64,000 bases of DNA, from contig NC_133661.1 in the NCBI RefSeq assembly GCF_037893015.1, forward strand, positions 187,882,809 to 187,946,808. The letters are read 5' to 3'. Every line of letters starts with the position of its first letter. Within the stretch, counting starts at the first letter, position 1. This document shows positions 45,857-57,586 of the stretch, one piece after another. The position numbers and the translations under genes were made by a program. Source of the stretch: Macrotis lagotis. Its lineage: Eukaryota; Chordata; Mammalia; Peramelemorphia; Peramelidae. The notes under the pieces are model-generated. The model did no database searches. It was not told the DNA's origin and worked only from the letters and a program-made list of their open reading frames with translations.

Positions 45857-45906
<50 letters not shown>
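45857..45906. repeat. (GT)n microsatellite
   Basis: About 25 GT units. Unit 1 has only CATGTGTATA at the matching site (about 13165), so the expansion is unit-specific. Confidence 0.95.
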
Positions 45907-46155
45907 TGTTTGTCCTTCATTCTCAAGGTTGAGTGGGTACTGTGCTTATTCAACAGTCTCACTTTCTGTTCCAGAGTCATCTGGAGTATCAGTGGCCAGA
46001 TATGAATCAGGACAAATGGAGATGGTCCTGAAAGTGAGGCAATCAGGGTTAAGTGATTTGCCCAAGGTCACACAACTAGTAAAGTGTCAAGTATCTGAGG
46101 CTGGATTTGAACTCAGGTCCTCCTGATATCAGGGCCATTGTTCCATCCATTTCAC
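45907..46155 (-). mobile_element. RTE-tailed SINE
   Basis: Reverse copy: 'GTCCTTCATTCTCAAGGTTG' (tail), 'GGCCAGATATGAATCAGGAC', 'AAGTGATTTGCCCAAGGTCA', 'GATTTGAACTCAGGTCCTCC'. Abuts the (GT)n run. Confidence 0.85.
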
Positions 46156-46159
46156 AACC

Positions 46160-46785
46160 TACAACTGAGATGGACTACTCTTTCCAAGACTTCCAGATTG
46201 AGATGCAACCAATATCTGATGTGGGCCGTAGACCCAAGAAATCAGATGTGGGCTGAGGTTTGCAATTGCATTATCTTGAGCTAAGACTTTTTTTTCTCTT
46301 TGCTACCCTTTACTTAGTTAATGATTCTTAGAAGTAGCATTCTTTCTGCCCTAAATGCCTAAATATACTCAAGCTTTAAGTTGTAGTTAATGGTAAGTTT
46401 TTGTTATTTAATGATAAGATTCTTGGGATTGTAAATTTGTTTTGAGTTTTGATTACCAGGATGGATGCCTGATTTCCAGAAAGTCAATATTGGAAAATGT
46501 CATATGTGACAGTCAGAACTGCTAAGGTGGATAAATGTCTGTATCTTAGCAAGGTCATGAGGATGACCTATGTAGGACTTTATGACTCTATTTTCCCAGT
46601 ATGCTATTTCTTTTCTGGAAAAGGAAAATCTCCCACCTGGTGAATATTGAGTTCTGTCTTTAACAGTGTGACAACATGATTGCCTGTCAGATGAGACTCA
46701 TGCTTGGAATCAAACAGAGCTAAAGGAGTTTTTCCTCTTTGTCATATGTTTATGTCCTTTTTTCTTTTATAGTAAATTTCTATGA
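46160..46785. other. Unassigned sequence, unit 3 only
   Basis: No ORF or recognised repeat, and no counterpart seen in unit 1. Confidence 0.4.
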
Positions 46786-46789
46786 TTAA

Positions 46790-46970
46790 GCAGTTTCCAA
46801 TTTACTCTGAATGTATCCTGCAGACAATTATTTATGTGTGTGTTGCTTACTTCATTAGAAGATAAATTCTTTCAGGAAAAGAAGTGTTTAATTATTTTTG
46901 TATCCTGATCACTTAGCATACTTCTTGGCATCTCGTAAGTGTTTATTACATGATTAATGATTGGTAGAGA
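46790..46970 (+). repeat. L2 LINE 3'-end relic
   Basis: 'TTCATTAGAAGATAAATTCT', 'GTATCCTGATCACTTAGCAT' and 'CTTGGCATCTCGTAAGTGTT' follow the L2 3'-end order. Confidence 0.7.
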
Positions 46971-47339
46971 CAAAAAAATCTTGTAGAATATGTCAATATC
47001 TAACAATAACTTGATTATCACATCATTTGGGAACAGGGATCTTTAAAAATAAAACAAAAAATTAGCTCAGGTTTTGTTTGAATTCCAATCTGATCAGAAC
47101 TGACTCCTTGATGGTGATAACCTGGGGTCAGGTATCAGACTCTCATGGACAAGCAGAGTTTAGAGATCACAAATGAGAATGCAGCACTTGACAGGAATGC
47201 ATAACAAAGATATGAATATGTAATGAATCAAAAAAATAAAAACTATGGAATAAGTCCAGTTCTGATGGTTCTATTTGAGCCTTTTGGTTTTGCCCAAAGT
47301 AGATTTTCAGAGGGACCAGGGTTGGATAAAAGTCTGGTT

Positions 47340-48060
47340 TCCCCATCTCACTTAGCTCCATTACAGTTTTACTATTAATATTTATGGGATGTTAGGGGTG
47401 GCTAGGTGGCGCAGTGGATAAAACACTGGCCCTGGAGTCAGGAGTACCTGGGTTCAAATCAGGTCTCAGACACTTACTAATTACCTAGCTGTATGGCCTT
47501 GGGCAAGCCATTTAACCCCATTTGCTTTGCAAAAATACCTAAAAAAAATTTATGGGATGTTTTGAAAGAACACAAATTAAGGATCAGGGAAGTGTGACAT
47601 GGGTTAGAATTAAGTGATAACCTGCAAATATGAATAAAAGAGCTTTGCCCTAATGTTAGGAGAGCCTGCCTAGTGTCTGAACAGCTTTACTCCTGCAAAT
47701 GCCAGCAGAGAGAACAAAGAAAATGAAGTAGTTATAGAGGGAAGAACAGTAGAGTAGAGGAGAGTAATCCAGTGGGATTTTTGACAATAATTGAAAAATG
47801 ACATATCCAAAAATAGTGATACTTGTTGGGGGAGGTAGTCATCAGCAAACTGTATGGTATAGAGAACTATATAGCAAAGACTTTGAGTAGAGAAAGCAAC
47901 TCATTTGGTGACATTTTTGAAAAACTTTAACATATTTGCAGGCTTAGAAGTTTGAATTGTCATGGAATATATGCCCTGACCACAAGTGATTCCCAAATGT
48001 GTGCTCACCGGGCTTGTTGGTGTGAGTACTTGTGACATATGTAGCCTTGTCCGTGTGTAG
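47340..48060. repeat. Local second copy of the OR-pseudogene flank
   Basis: Outside the SINE at 47394-47548, this matches 45550-45840 and 12880-13380 ('TGATAACCTGCAAATATGAA', TAAAAGAGC, AGAACAAAGAAAATGAAGTA, 'TTTGAATTGTCATGGAATAT'). It keeps at most a short scrap of the OR coding part. Unit 3 thus holds this segment twice. Confidence 0.65.
47394..47548 (+). mobile_element. tRNA-derived SINE, best-preserved copy
   Basis: AGGGGTGGCTAGGTGGCGCA head with 'GGATAAAACACTGGCCCTGG', 'ACCTGGGTTCAAATCAGGTC', 'AATTACCTAGCTGTATGGCC', tail 'TTTGCTTTGCAAAAATACCT' and A8. Exact 13-bp target repeats TTTATGGGATGTT lie at 47381-47393 and 47549-47561. This copy defines the SINE ends for the window. Confidence 0.96.
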
Positions 48061-48064
48061 GGGA

Positions 48065-48690
48065 AAACTTTCTATTTTCTTCTTTTTTAAATTGATATTT
48101 TATTTTTCCAATTACATGCTATGATGTTTTTTTCAATATTCATTCATTTAAGTTACATATTTTTCTGCCACCTTCCCTTTCCCTCCCCACTACCCTTAGC
48201 AGAAAACAGTATGGTAAAAGTTGTAGATGTAAATTTGTGTTTAACATATTTATAAATTAGACATTCTGTGTTGGAAGAATTAGGACTAAGGGAAAATAAA
48301 GAAAATTATGAGTTAGGAAGGAAAAACATAAAATAAGTTTTAAAAAATGAACATAGTGTACATTCAGATTCTGTGGCTTTTATTCCCTCTCTCTGGTTGT
48401 GGATGGTATTGTTCATATCAGATCTCCCAGGGTTGTCCTTGATCTCTCCACTGCTGAGAGGAGCTTACTCCATCATAAATGGCCAAGTCACAATATTTTT
48501 GTTAATGTGTATAATGTTCTCTTGGTTCTTCTCCCTTCACTCAGCATCAGTTCATGTAATTCTTTCCTTGCTTTTCTAATGTCTGACCATTCATAGTTTC
48601 TTATAGAATAATAGAACAATAGTATTCTATAACATTCATATATCATGATTTATTCAGCCATTCCCCAGTTGATGATGAGAGGAAACTTTT
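48065..48690 (-). mobile_element. L1 3'-end fragment, specific to unit 3
   Basis: Same subfamily and same truncated part as 14610-15215 ('GGGTTGTCCTTGATCTCTCC', 'CACTCAGCATCAGTTCATGT', 'TTATTCAGCCATTCCCCAGT'), but at a different place in the unit. The small plus-strand ORFs at 48373-48596 are antisense. Confidence 0.85.
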
Positions 48691-49074
48691 CTTAACACTT
48701 CTCTAGTTAGTTAATTATATATGTTTTGATTTTGAGAATGTGTTCTCTGGTTGGTTGATAAAAGTAACACATCATTGGGATCTTGGAATTAAATGGATGC
48801 TGAAGTTATGTTTCAAATGGCATTTAAACCTGGGCTAGCATTAAAGGGGGGTCAAGATTGAGGAGGGAGTATAGTGACATACTATTATATTTGAATTAGA
48901 TAATATGCTGGATGTGCTCCTACATGAATGGGAATGGTTCAGTATTACTACATTTCAGTATCAGAAACTGACATGATTTGTCCCTGGAAATAACATTAAA
49001 AGAGAAGTGTTAAAATTTACTTTGCTGCTATGCCCTAAGGACTATTACTTGAAGTTGAATTCTTGCATATGTCT

Positions 49075-49205
49075 TGCCCCCAGATTAGACTGTGAGCTTC
49101 AGTACTAGACTATCTTACTTCTCTGTTTGTATCCTTAGATACTTATTGCCATAAGGGTCCTTAGTTCTTGGCATTGCCATTAAAGATTTTCATTCATTTA
49201 TTCAT
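49075..49205 (+). repeat. L2 LINE 3'-end relic
   Basis: 'CCCAGATTAGACTGTGAGCT' and 'TTGTATCCTTAGATACTTAT'. Paralog of 13590-13705. Confidence 0.7.
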
Positions 49206-50585
49206 TATTAAATTACCAAAGACATAAGATAGATCATGGTGTGTAGAAAATTATTGCATTCAAAATGGGCTTAGCTTTGGCATTTAGACACTGTTAGCCT
49301 AAAGAAAGTCATAATGTGCATCAAGAGATTTATATTTTATCATCAATGAACACCCATAACACTAGCAGTTAAGGGACATGGACTAAGAGCTAAATAATAC
49401 ACAAAAGTTAGTAATAGAGTAGGAACCTCTTGTGTACTATATCAGTAGTAAAATGAGTCAATTAAGCATTGGTTAATTGAGGGACAGTTGCCCTGTCAGT
49501 GGGCTTTTGAAATGATTTAGTTAAGATAGTTTCTTTTTTAATAAAATCCATTATTTTTATCTTAGGTATTTTCGGTATAGAGGTAATTCTAGTTCCAAGA
49601 CTCATAGATTTTTTTTTGTGGGAAAAGCAATCTAAAAAATTAAACAAATCTTTAATATGGTGTTTATATTTATTTCCAGCAATGTCTATTCTGAAGGAAA
49701 ATCTCCACCGAGGAGTCATCTTGTAGGAGCTCAAAAGAGTGACTGTGAGTCATGAGTTTTAATAATATGTCATATAACTTTGACAAATTTAACAGTATGA
49801 TACTTAAAATATTTCATATGAAGATGAAATGTTAAAATTAAATAATACAAACATATTCAGGGAGATAAACACACATATAATTTTCCCACTACATATAATG
49901 ATGTACCAATATTGGCTGTCATGGACCCCATTGGCAGACTGGTGACTAGGGACCCTTTCTCAAAGAAATGTTTTTAAATAATTCAGGAAAATGCTAAATT
50001 TCAATTAGAGTTTAAGTTAAAATTAATATGTAATTTCTTCCTCCCTCCCATGCAACTTGAAATCTATCCATCTATCTCTTAGGACTTCATGAACTGGAGC
50101 TTAAGGACAGCTATATTAGATAATGCCAAATTCAAGGCTTATATAAGCTATTCTTGATATGTAAACTTTGTGGGATAACTTTCAAGGACAGGAACAGGTA
50201 GAATCAGAGTCTACTATGCTTTCAACAAATTAATATCCCCTCAAATGCTCAATGTGAAGATATAGAAATGAAGCCAAAAAATACTTCAACTTCTAAATAA
50301 TTAAGATTCAAAAAAAATCCAAAATGGAGACTGAAAAATATGGAAACAAAGAAAGAAACCCAGGAATACAGATTTTTAAAATAGAAAGGCAAGAAAATTG
50401 AATCATTGTGTATATCATCTTTCCTAATAGATGTTTCATATTTTATGCCAGTGTGAGAAAATATACATGAAGAAATGATGTATGACACTCTTTCTACTCC
50501 CTCCAGCCCTGAAGTATAACATCTTCTTCTCCACTCTATAAAGACAGTCATGTTTCCTTCTAATAAAGGTCCAATCATTAGTAGT
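49206..50585. other. 3' flank of OR copy 2
   Basis: Paralogous to 13700-15800 without the L1. No gene called. The minus-strand ORF 50249-50677 includes a translated (AT)n run and does not keep frame with its unit-1 counterpart. Confidence 0.5.
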
Positions 50586-50587
50586 GG

Positions 50588-50636
<49 letters not shown>
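50588..50636. repeat. (AT)n microsatellite
   Basis: About 23 AT units; not expanded at the matching point of unit 1 (about 15798). Confidence 0.95.
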
Positions 50637-50638
<2 letters not shown>

Positions 50639-50940
50639 TATTTGATATGTTGTTAAATTGAAATATGTCCTAGGCACTGGTGTCTATTTACATGGTAAAG
50701 GGGAGCAAAATGTTTCAGTTGAAGTTGCAGATGAGCAGAACTGATCAGCTTACTTTTCCTGGAAAAAGCTAAGTAGAGTTGTAAAAAGAGCAATAATGCT
50801 CATACTTGCTTTCAATACAGGAGAGTTATCTATATTTAATTCCTGGCTCTGGGGCAGATAGCATTTTCTCTCAAACTAACCACAAGTTTTCTTTGTGTTT
50901 CCACTTGTAATATAGATTATAAACTAAACTATTTAAAACT

Positions 50941-51195
50941 AAAAGAAGAAGCCAGGTGGTACAGTGAATGGAGTTCTGGATGTGGAGCCATGAAGACCTG
51001 AGGTTGCATTCAGCCTCTGACCAATTACTAGTTGTATACACTTTATGCAAATTACTTAGCATGTTTATCTTGGTTTTCCCCAGTTGTGAAATGGCAATAA
51101 TTTTATCTATTTCTAAGGGATGCTGTGAAGATAAAATGTGATAACATTTAAAAAGCAAAATTAGCACAGTGCCTGGAACAAACTAAACACTTAAT
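50941..51195 (+). repeat. MIR-type SINE
   Basis: Head 'CAGGTGGTACAGTGAATGGA', 'TTGGTTTTCCCCAGTTGTGA', tail 'TTAGCACAGTGCCTGGAACA'. Paralog of 16100-16330 and better preserved. Confidence 0.85.
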
Positions 51196-51381
51196 TGCTT
51201 CTTTCTCTCCTTCCTTCCCAACTTCTTATGTCCATTTTCTCATAAATCACAGAATTATAGTAATGATAGGGAACTCATTGCCATCTTATTTAAGGATACA
51301 AAATGAATCTCTACTATAGCATACCCTGCAAAAAAGACTGTTGAATGAAAATCTAAGCATGACTCTATATCAAAGTGATTT

Positions 51382-52320
51382 TCAAATTCTCCCAAGGATT
51401 TTTCTCAAAGCAGCCTTAATTTCTTTATTACGGAAACTATAGATCATGGGATTGAGGAGTGGAGTGGCAACTGAATAGAAAAAGGTGATGAATTTCTGCA
51501 TTTCAGGTTGCCTGACTGACCCTGGGTTCACATACATCATCATGACTGAGCCATAAAATAGTGAGACCACAGCTAGATGGGAAGCACATGTAGAGAAGGC
51601 TTTCTGTCTTCCTGAGCCCTTTGGCACTCGTAGCACAGCTCTGAGTACTTGAGTGTAGGACCCAAGGATGTAAATTAAGGTGATAAAGGTAATAAGAGCA
51701 CTGAAAACACCACAGGTTAGAGTAGTTTTGGGGACAGGTGTACATGATAAGACCAGCATTGCTCCTAGGTCACATAAATAGTGGTTAATGATATTTGGAC
51801 CACAGAAGGGTACCTGGGAGAGAAGAGTGACAGGAGTCAGTAACCAAAGGAAACCACCCACCCAGCAGGCAGACACCAAGATGGCACAGAGTTGCCCAGT
51901 CATAATGGTGGGATAGTGGAGTGGGTGGCAGATAGCAACATACCGATCAAAGGCCATGAGCACCAGGAAGAAGAGTTCTGTTGCACACAGAGAACAAAAG
52001 ATGTAGAATTGGAGGATGCAGCCAGTGTAGGAGATGGTTTTTACCTTAGTGAGGAGGTTTGCTAGCATGTTGGGCACACTGGAGTTGATGTAGCAGATCT
52101 CAAGGAAGGAAAAATTGGCTAGTAAGATGTACAAGGGAGTGTGGAGCTGTTGGTCCCACCATACAGCATAGACAATTGTTCCATTCCCCATCAGAGTCAG
52201 TGCATACATGATGGAGAATAGCACAAAGAGAAGGATTTCAATTTCTTGGCTGCATGGAAATCCCAGGAGGATAAATTCACTTATAGTCCAAGAGATGTTA
52301 TGAAATGCTAAGATGGTCAT
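51382..52320 (-). CDS. Olfactory receptor, OR11-like (copy 2), intact
   Basis: A 312-residue single-exon OR, sister of 16522-17457. Visible features: N-glycosylation at N8 (NIS); ILLGFPCSQEIEILL; GN in TM1; HTPLY at the end of loop 1; MAFDRYVAIC; CGPNIINHYLCDLGAM in loop 2; KAFSTCASHL; PLLNPMIYSFRNKEI in TM7. The tail LRKILGRI matches copy 1 apart from one residue. By my count about 44 of 311 positions differ, clustered at the N-terminus, TM4-TM5 (PVTLLSQ versus HVILLSH) and loop 3, where copy 2 has one extra residue (GSVRQPEMQ versus GASKPEMQ). No stop or frameshift. Role and location as for copy 1. It probably arose by tandem duplication and now differs at positions likely to face odorants. 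Confidence 0.95.
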   Translation of the reverse strand: MTILAFHNISWTISEFILLGFPCSQEIEILLFVLFSIMYALTLMGNGTIVYAVWWDQQLHTPLYILLANFSFLEICYINSSVPNMLANLLTKVKTISYTGCILQFYIFCSLCATELFFLVLMAFDRYVAICHPLHYPTIMTGQLCAILVSACWVGGFLWLLTPVTLLSQVPFCGPNIINHYLCDLGAMLVLSCTPVPKTTLTCGVFSALITFITLIYILGSYTQVLRAVLRVPKGSGRQKAFSTCASHLAVVSLFYGSVMMMYVNPGSVRQPEMQKFITFFYSVATPLLNPMIYSFRNKEIKAALRKILGRI

Positions 52321-52328
52321 TTCCTCAC

Positions 52329-52330
52329 CT
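52329..52330 (-). promoter_or_regulatory. Candidate splice acceptor before OR copy 2
   Basis: On the minus strand CATTTCAAAG ends 8 bases before the ATG, the same element as in copy 1. The pyrimidine tract is weaker here. Inferred only. Confidence 0.3.
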
Positions 52331-52339
52331 TTGAAATGG

Positions 52340-53860
52340 ATCTAGATTAGATTTAACCATCTTTAGTATTCATATATATGCAAATATATCTTTATATGCA
52401 TGTATCTGTGTGTATCTATTTACTAAACTATCAATCACCTCACACACCCCCTTTGCAGAGTTTTGTGGAACAAATATTTTTATATTTCAAGAAGTAGGCC
52501 TTTATAGGAGCCATATATCATGCCTTCTTGTATGTACATACATGCATATCTGTATAGATGTTTATGTATCTTATTGTGTATGTGTATGTAAATGTATTTA
52601 TGGATCTGTGTGTGATAAAAGAGAAAGAACATTTCCAGGCTGATGAGAAAAACTTGTACTTTTGCTTTACTGCCCTTATCTTTTTGAATTCAAGATTACC
52701 TCTATGCCATTATGTATCTCAGATGAAGACCTTCAGTGGGTTCTCAAATTTAAATTTTTAAGGACCAGTAGGTCTTTGGATTCAACAGATAGGAGGATTT
52801 TGTTTCAATGAGAGGGTCATGTAGACTTTGTGGAACTGCACATATTGTTTTCCAGATTGCATTCAGAAGAGTTCACATAGGGGAGTATTAATGTATGATA
52901 ATGTTATTAAAATTTGCTGGACTTAGTCATAAGTTCACCCAAAGGAAAGCAAGGAAGGGTACTGTGCAGGTGCTGCTCTAGAGAAAGTAGCTTCTGTGGT
53001 CCCATCCATATTGCTTTTTAAAAAAAAAACAGATAGTAAATGATTGAATGAAAATATACTTATTTTGAAAGCACTCGTCCTCTTGAATATTTAACATATT
53101 AGAGAAGGTCAATAACAGTGATTTAGAAGTAAAAAGAAATGTTGAAGACACTCAAGTCACTCATTTCAATCATCAATCAAAGAAAGGTTCATTTCCCTAG
53201 CATTATAAATTATAAGACCCAGGGTTTACAATAAAGTAGAAAAGCTGATTCATATATTAAAAGAGTTAGAAAAGACCTCAAGATCCTCAAGCACTTCTTT
53301 TAATAGATGAGAAAAGTTAAGCCTAAGAAATTGTGATTTACCCAAAATTATACAGATATTAAAAAATCAAATGCAAATTTTAACCCATTCCTCCTATTAG
53401 AACTTGACCTCTTTCTTACCTGCTTTTTTAGATGCACATATTCCAACATAATACCATTTCCCAAAGAAAGTTGTCTTTTGCTTGGGATGACCAATTTTAT
53501 CCAGGTGTTAGATCATCTAATTCATACTAGATTGTGAATGAGAATAAAGAATAGAGATTGACTTTCTATTTTATTGACATAGGAAATTCCCAGAGGCACT
53601 TTATCATTTTCATTCCCTTTACCAGTGCAGAAAAGCACCTTCAATGTGACCTTTGAAGTCAAGTTTTATTGTCTGAGGACCAACTCTCTATTTACTATGT
53701 TGCACCATGCCTCTTTATAAATTGCCTATTTTTAATCAATGTGTTTTCTGTAGCCACACAGAGAATATCTTATCTCTCTCTTCCATATAGTAGTCCTTTG
53801 TGTATTTGAAATTACTTGCCTCTGTGTCTGATGTAACAGAAGCTAAGATGTCCAAAGAAT
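52340..53860. other. 5' flank of OR copy 2
   Basis: Paralogous to 17640-18865. TG/TA-rich near 52370-52610. Two ORFs there (52410-52643, 52558-52761) are low complexity. No promoter motif identified with confidence. Confidence 0.5.
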
Positions 53861-53864
53861 TCTA

Positions 53865-54005
53865 CATAATTTTGGGCAATTCACTTAACCTCCTTGGATC
53901 ACAATTTTTTTAAATATCCAAGGTTAAAAGGTAAGAAAAGGTAATACTAATTTATCTCTGAGATCTCTTCTAGCACTAAGGATATGATCTTATGGAGTTA
54001 TCAAT
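53865..54005 (+). repeat. MIR-type SINE relic
   Basis: 'TTGGGCAATTCACTTAACCT' and 'TTATCTCTGAGATCTCTTCT'. Paralog of 18870-19035. Confidence 0.65.
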
Positions 54006-54491
54006 ATCTTAAGCCAGTCTCTACTCAGTGTGACTATAAACTGATGTAAAAATATTTTAGAGGAGTTAGAGTTTATACAATGAAATGTGAAAAAGAGAAT
54101 GTGTCATAAGAGGACAAGTGGTTGTAGGTAGTATTTGGTGAGAACTAAGAACACTGAGATGTTGAAGTAAAGGTATATGATTGATGCTGGAGCTAAACTC
54201 TTGGGAAGATAGAGCTGAAGTTCAGAAAGAATATAAATGCCTAGAGAAAAATAAACTTCCTTGATTGGATGGAACATTTATGAGAGTGAGAAAATCTCAG
54301 TTCCCATTCAAGGTACTACAGTGATGAGAAATGAAGTTGCTTTATTCATTTGGAACCTGATGTGAGGCTTATGTCCAATTATGACATCATTTTATAAAAC
54401 TCATTATTAATTCCATTTTAAAATTCAGAATTTCATTTGAATTTGGTAAGGTCCCAGTTGTACAATAGCATAGTTGAAGAGTTCAGGAATC

Positions 54492-54493
<2 letters not shown>

Positions 54494-54534
<41 letters not shown>

Positions 54535-54556
54535 TGTGTGTGTTTGTGTGTGTGTC
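54494..54556. repeat. (GT)n microsatellite
   Basis: GT run broken by a few TTTG units, then (TCTA)n-like sequence to about 54585. Unit 1 (about 19540) has no such run. It produces a Cys/Val ORF that is not a gene. Confidence 0.95.
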
Positions 54557-55344
54557 TGCCCATCTGTCTATCTATCTATCATCTATTTTAAGAGTTCAAG
54601 GATCATGCTGTCTTTTCATTCTTCTAGTCTGAAGAGATATTTACCATTTCTTTCTCTAATATGAAATAAAAATTTAATTTCCCTTATAGGTAAGATTTAT
54701 AATTTTATGAAAAGAATTAGGACCTTATATTCATAGATAGAAATTATCTATTCAAACTCCCATCAGTTTACAGTTTACAGATTTCATAACTAAGAACTCA
54801 GAGTAATATAGCTGAGTTAATGAACTCAGACTTGAGTGCGGTTCCATTGATTCTAGGTATAGTCAAGTACTTTTCCTCTTTAAATAACTGTTTTCCTAAT
54901 GTATTGTAATCTTTTCCCATTGTCCCTTTTTTGACAGATTTGCCACTGAATTATAGAGCCCAACACCACTTACCCTAGATATTTACATCCAAGATTAGAT
55001 ACCAGCTTACTCCGCTCCAATCACCTGAAAGAATACTAATTTCTGACTTATCAGCAAAAGCACCATTAATTACTCTAAGAAGAATGTGCTCTCTAGAAGT
55101 TATTGCTTTCTTATGATGGTGATTCTTTCCTATTAATACTTGCTTTTACCCTTTTGGGACTTCTCCAAAGAAGCACCAGGAGAAATTACTAATTGTCTCT
55201 TGGGTAGGTAGATTTATTTTCCATAATTCATGATAAAGAAAGTAAAAGAACTTAAAATAGCATTACCAGAAATTAAAACAGCATTATACCCTCCTTCCAT
55301 TCCCCCTCTTTTCTCCATCCCAATCATCCAATATAGAAACACAA

Positions 55345-55545
55345 GTGATTAGAGAATATCATAGCTGGAAGGGACACTAGAGTTAATCTATCTCATCTGC
55401 TCCCCTCATTTTACTTGCTGATGTCAAAATAAAGCATAGAGAATGGAAATGATTTGCCAAAGATCAAATAGCTAGTCTGTGGCAGAACTAGGATTGGAAT
55501 GTGAACTTCTATGTTTTTTGACTCTAAGACCAGTGATCTTTTTGC
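55345..55545 (+). repeat. MIR3-like SINE relic
   Basis: 'ATCATAGCTGGAAGGGACAC', 'CCCCTCATTTTACTTGCTGA', 'TTGCCAAAGATCAAATAGCT'. Paralog of 20250-20445. Confidence 0.65.
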
Positions 55546-55741
55546 TTCCAAATAAGATATATGGAATCAAAATGCACCTGACAAATTAAAGGAATAGTCA
55601 ATAAAGTAATATAGCTGGCATAGGTGACAACTAGGGAATCATATTTCAATTCTTTGTGGTTCCTTTTTGGATGATTTAGATATTCCCATGTAAGAAATAA
55701 ATCCACTAATAGTGGTAAAGAGCATTAAACTTTTAAAAATT

Positions 55742-56459
55742 GCATGTATAAATATGGAATTATACCCAAAGAGCAATAAAAATGTTCATTCCCATTCACC
55801 AATTCTAGGCCTATATCTAGAAGAAGTCATGAAAAATGGAAAAAGTCCTACATGTTCCAAAATATTCATAGCAGCTCTTTTTGTACTGACAAAGAATCGG
55901 AAATTGAGAGCATGCCCCATCAATTGGGGAATGGTTAAATAAGTTATGGTATGAGAAAACTAGGGAATATTATTGTTGAATAAGAAACCATAAATGGTCA
56001 GACTCCAAAGAAGCTTGAAATGACTTATGGAGCCTGACACTGATCGAAGGGAGCAGAACTAAGAACAATTTACACATTAACAACATTGTGAGATGATCAA
56101 CCTTGATGGAAGCAGCTCCTTTCAGCAGTTCAGAGAGCTAGGACAATCATATAGGACTGGCTATGGACAATGTTATTCTCATTCAGAGGAAGAAAAACAA
56201 AACAAAACAAAAAAAAAACCCCAACCCTTTAGCATCTGATGAACACTTTATAAAAATTATCTCTTATGTATCTCTTTCCCTTAATCCTAATACCTCATAC
56301 CAAAAATGTCTAATATGTAAACATGTTAATCAAAAATATGTATTTACAATGCTAACCTGACTGTTTGCCACTAAGGTGAGGGGGTGGGAAGGGAGGGTGG
56401 AAGGAAATTTTGTAGCTTAAGAATATCCATGTGCATGAGGACAAAAAAGTAAATAAATA
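55742..56459 (+). mobile_element. L1 3' end, 5'-truncated, specific to unit 3
   Basis: Starts in the ORF2 tail ('GGAATTATACCCAAAGAGCA', 'ATTCATAGCAGCTCTTTTTG', 'CATCAATTGGGGAATGGTTA') and ends with an A-rich 3' UTR near 56459. Unit 1 is contiguous here (about 20650). Close to 61190-61868, so the same subfamily. Confidence 0.85.
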
Positions 56460-57039
56460 AAGAATTACAGACATATTTTGCTTTACCCATGGAGATTATC
56501 CAAAGAGAATACCTAAGTACTCAGCCATGGATGCAACAGTTCTCAGGCAGAAGGGGAAAGGAAATTGGTCCAGATAAAAAACACTTTAGTATCGTAGCAT
56601 CATCAGTGATTCTTAGGTTGTAGGTGACTCTTCCATTTTCTTTGCTGAGAGATTTTTGTCGTATTTAATATGATGAAGTAGCATTTTGGAAGAGGGTCAA
56701 GTACTTTATAAGCAGGAATGGAGTCTTATTTATTTGTGCCTTAATTTCCTATCTCTAATGTCATAGTCTGGGGAGTGCTAATCAGATAGAAAGTGAGACA
56801 GAGACAGAAATACAAAGACAAGAAGAAAGGAGAAAAAAGAGGGGAGTTTGGAGAGAGAAGATAAAGCATAGGGAAAGATGAGGGAACAATATATGACAGA
56901 AAATAATTGTAGGAAAATAGAATTTTGCTAAGTATGTGCCAAATAAGTGATATGGAAATAAGAATATGCATATAATATAGTCAATGAGGTAGGGTGGAAT
57001 AGTAATAATAACATGCCTTATTAAAGATATTATACGTTT

Positions 57040-57195
57040 TTTTAAATTTTTTTTAGTTTTTCGCAAGGCAATGGGGTTTAAGTGGTTTGCCCAAGGTCAA
57101 ACAGCTAGGTAATTATTATTTGTCTGAGAATTTGAACTCAGGTACTCCTGACTCCAGGGCTGGTGCTCTATCCAGTATGTCACCTAGCTGCCCCA
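57040..57195 (-). mobile_element. tRNA-derived SINE
   Basis: Reverse copy ('CAATGGGGTTTAAGTGGTTT', CAAACAGCTAGGTAATTATT, 'TTTGAACTCAGGTACTCCTG', CACCTAGCTGCCCC). It is absent at the equivalent place in the 25.1-kb and 36.4-kb units. Confidence 0.88.
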
Positions 57196-57571
57196 AGATG
57201 TTTTTGTTTGCATGTACTTATGAGTTCAGTGGTGTAGGGAATGTCCCATATTTCAATTTCCACCTACCCCTTCACCAATGCATTCTGTCACTTTGTTATA
57301 TATTTGCAATTAATCATTCTAGAAAGTTGCCCAGGGTTATTGAAACATTAAATGATCTGATGATGGTTGCACAGTAATATGTATTAAAGGTAGGATTTGC
57401 ACCTCTGTCCTTCTAATTCCAAGATCAGTCTTCCATCTATTATGCCACATTGATATTCAATATTTGAATATTTGAAAAATTTATGAACATCTGAAAACCT
57501 ATGTATCATTTTCCTTTTTTACAAACAAGGAATCTGAGACTCAGGGAGAGCTGGTGACTTTCCCACAAAGA

Positions 57572-57586
57572 TGCATCTATTAATTG
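57572..57586. repeat. Left target duplication of a young L1
   Basis: TGCATCTATTAATTG, repeated exactly at 58766-58780. Confidence 0.95.

Noticed and set aside
45800-46126. 108-codon ORF
   Set aside because: Combines a (GT)n run with an RTE-tailed SINE; not a gene.
47394-47460. Possible tRNA gene
   Set aside because: tRNA-like A/B-box sequence followed by a SINE body, A tail and target repeats; it is a SINE head.
54437-54664. ORF with a Cys-Val repeat
   Set aside because: Translated (GT)n run.
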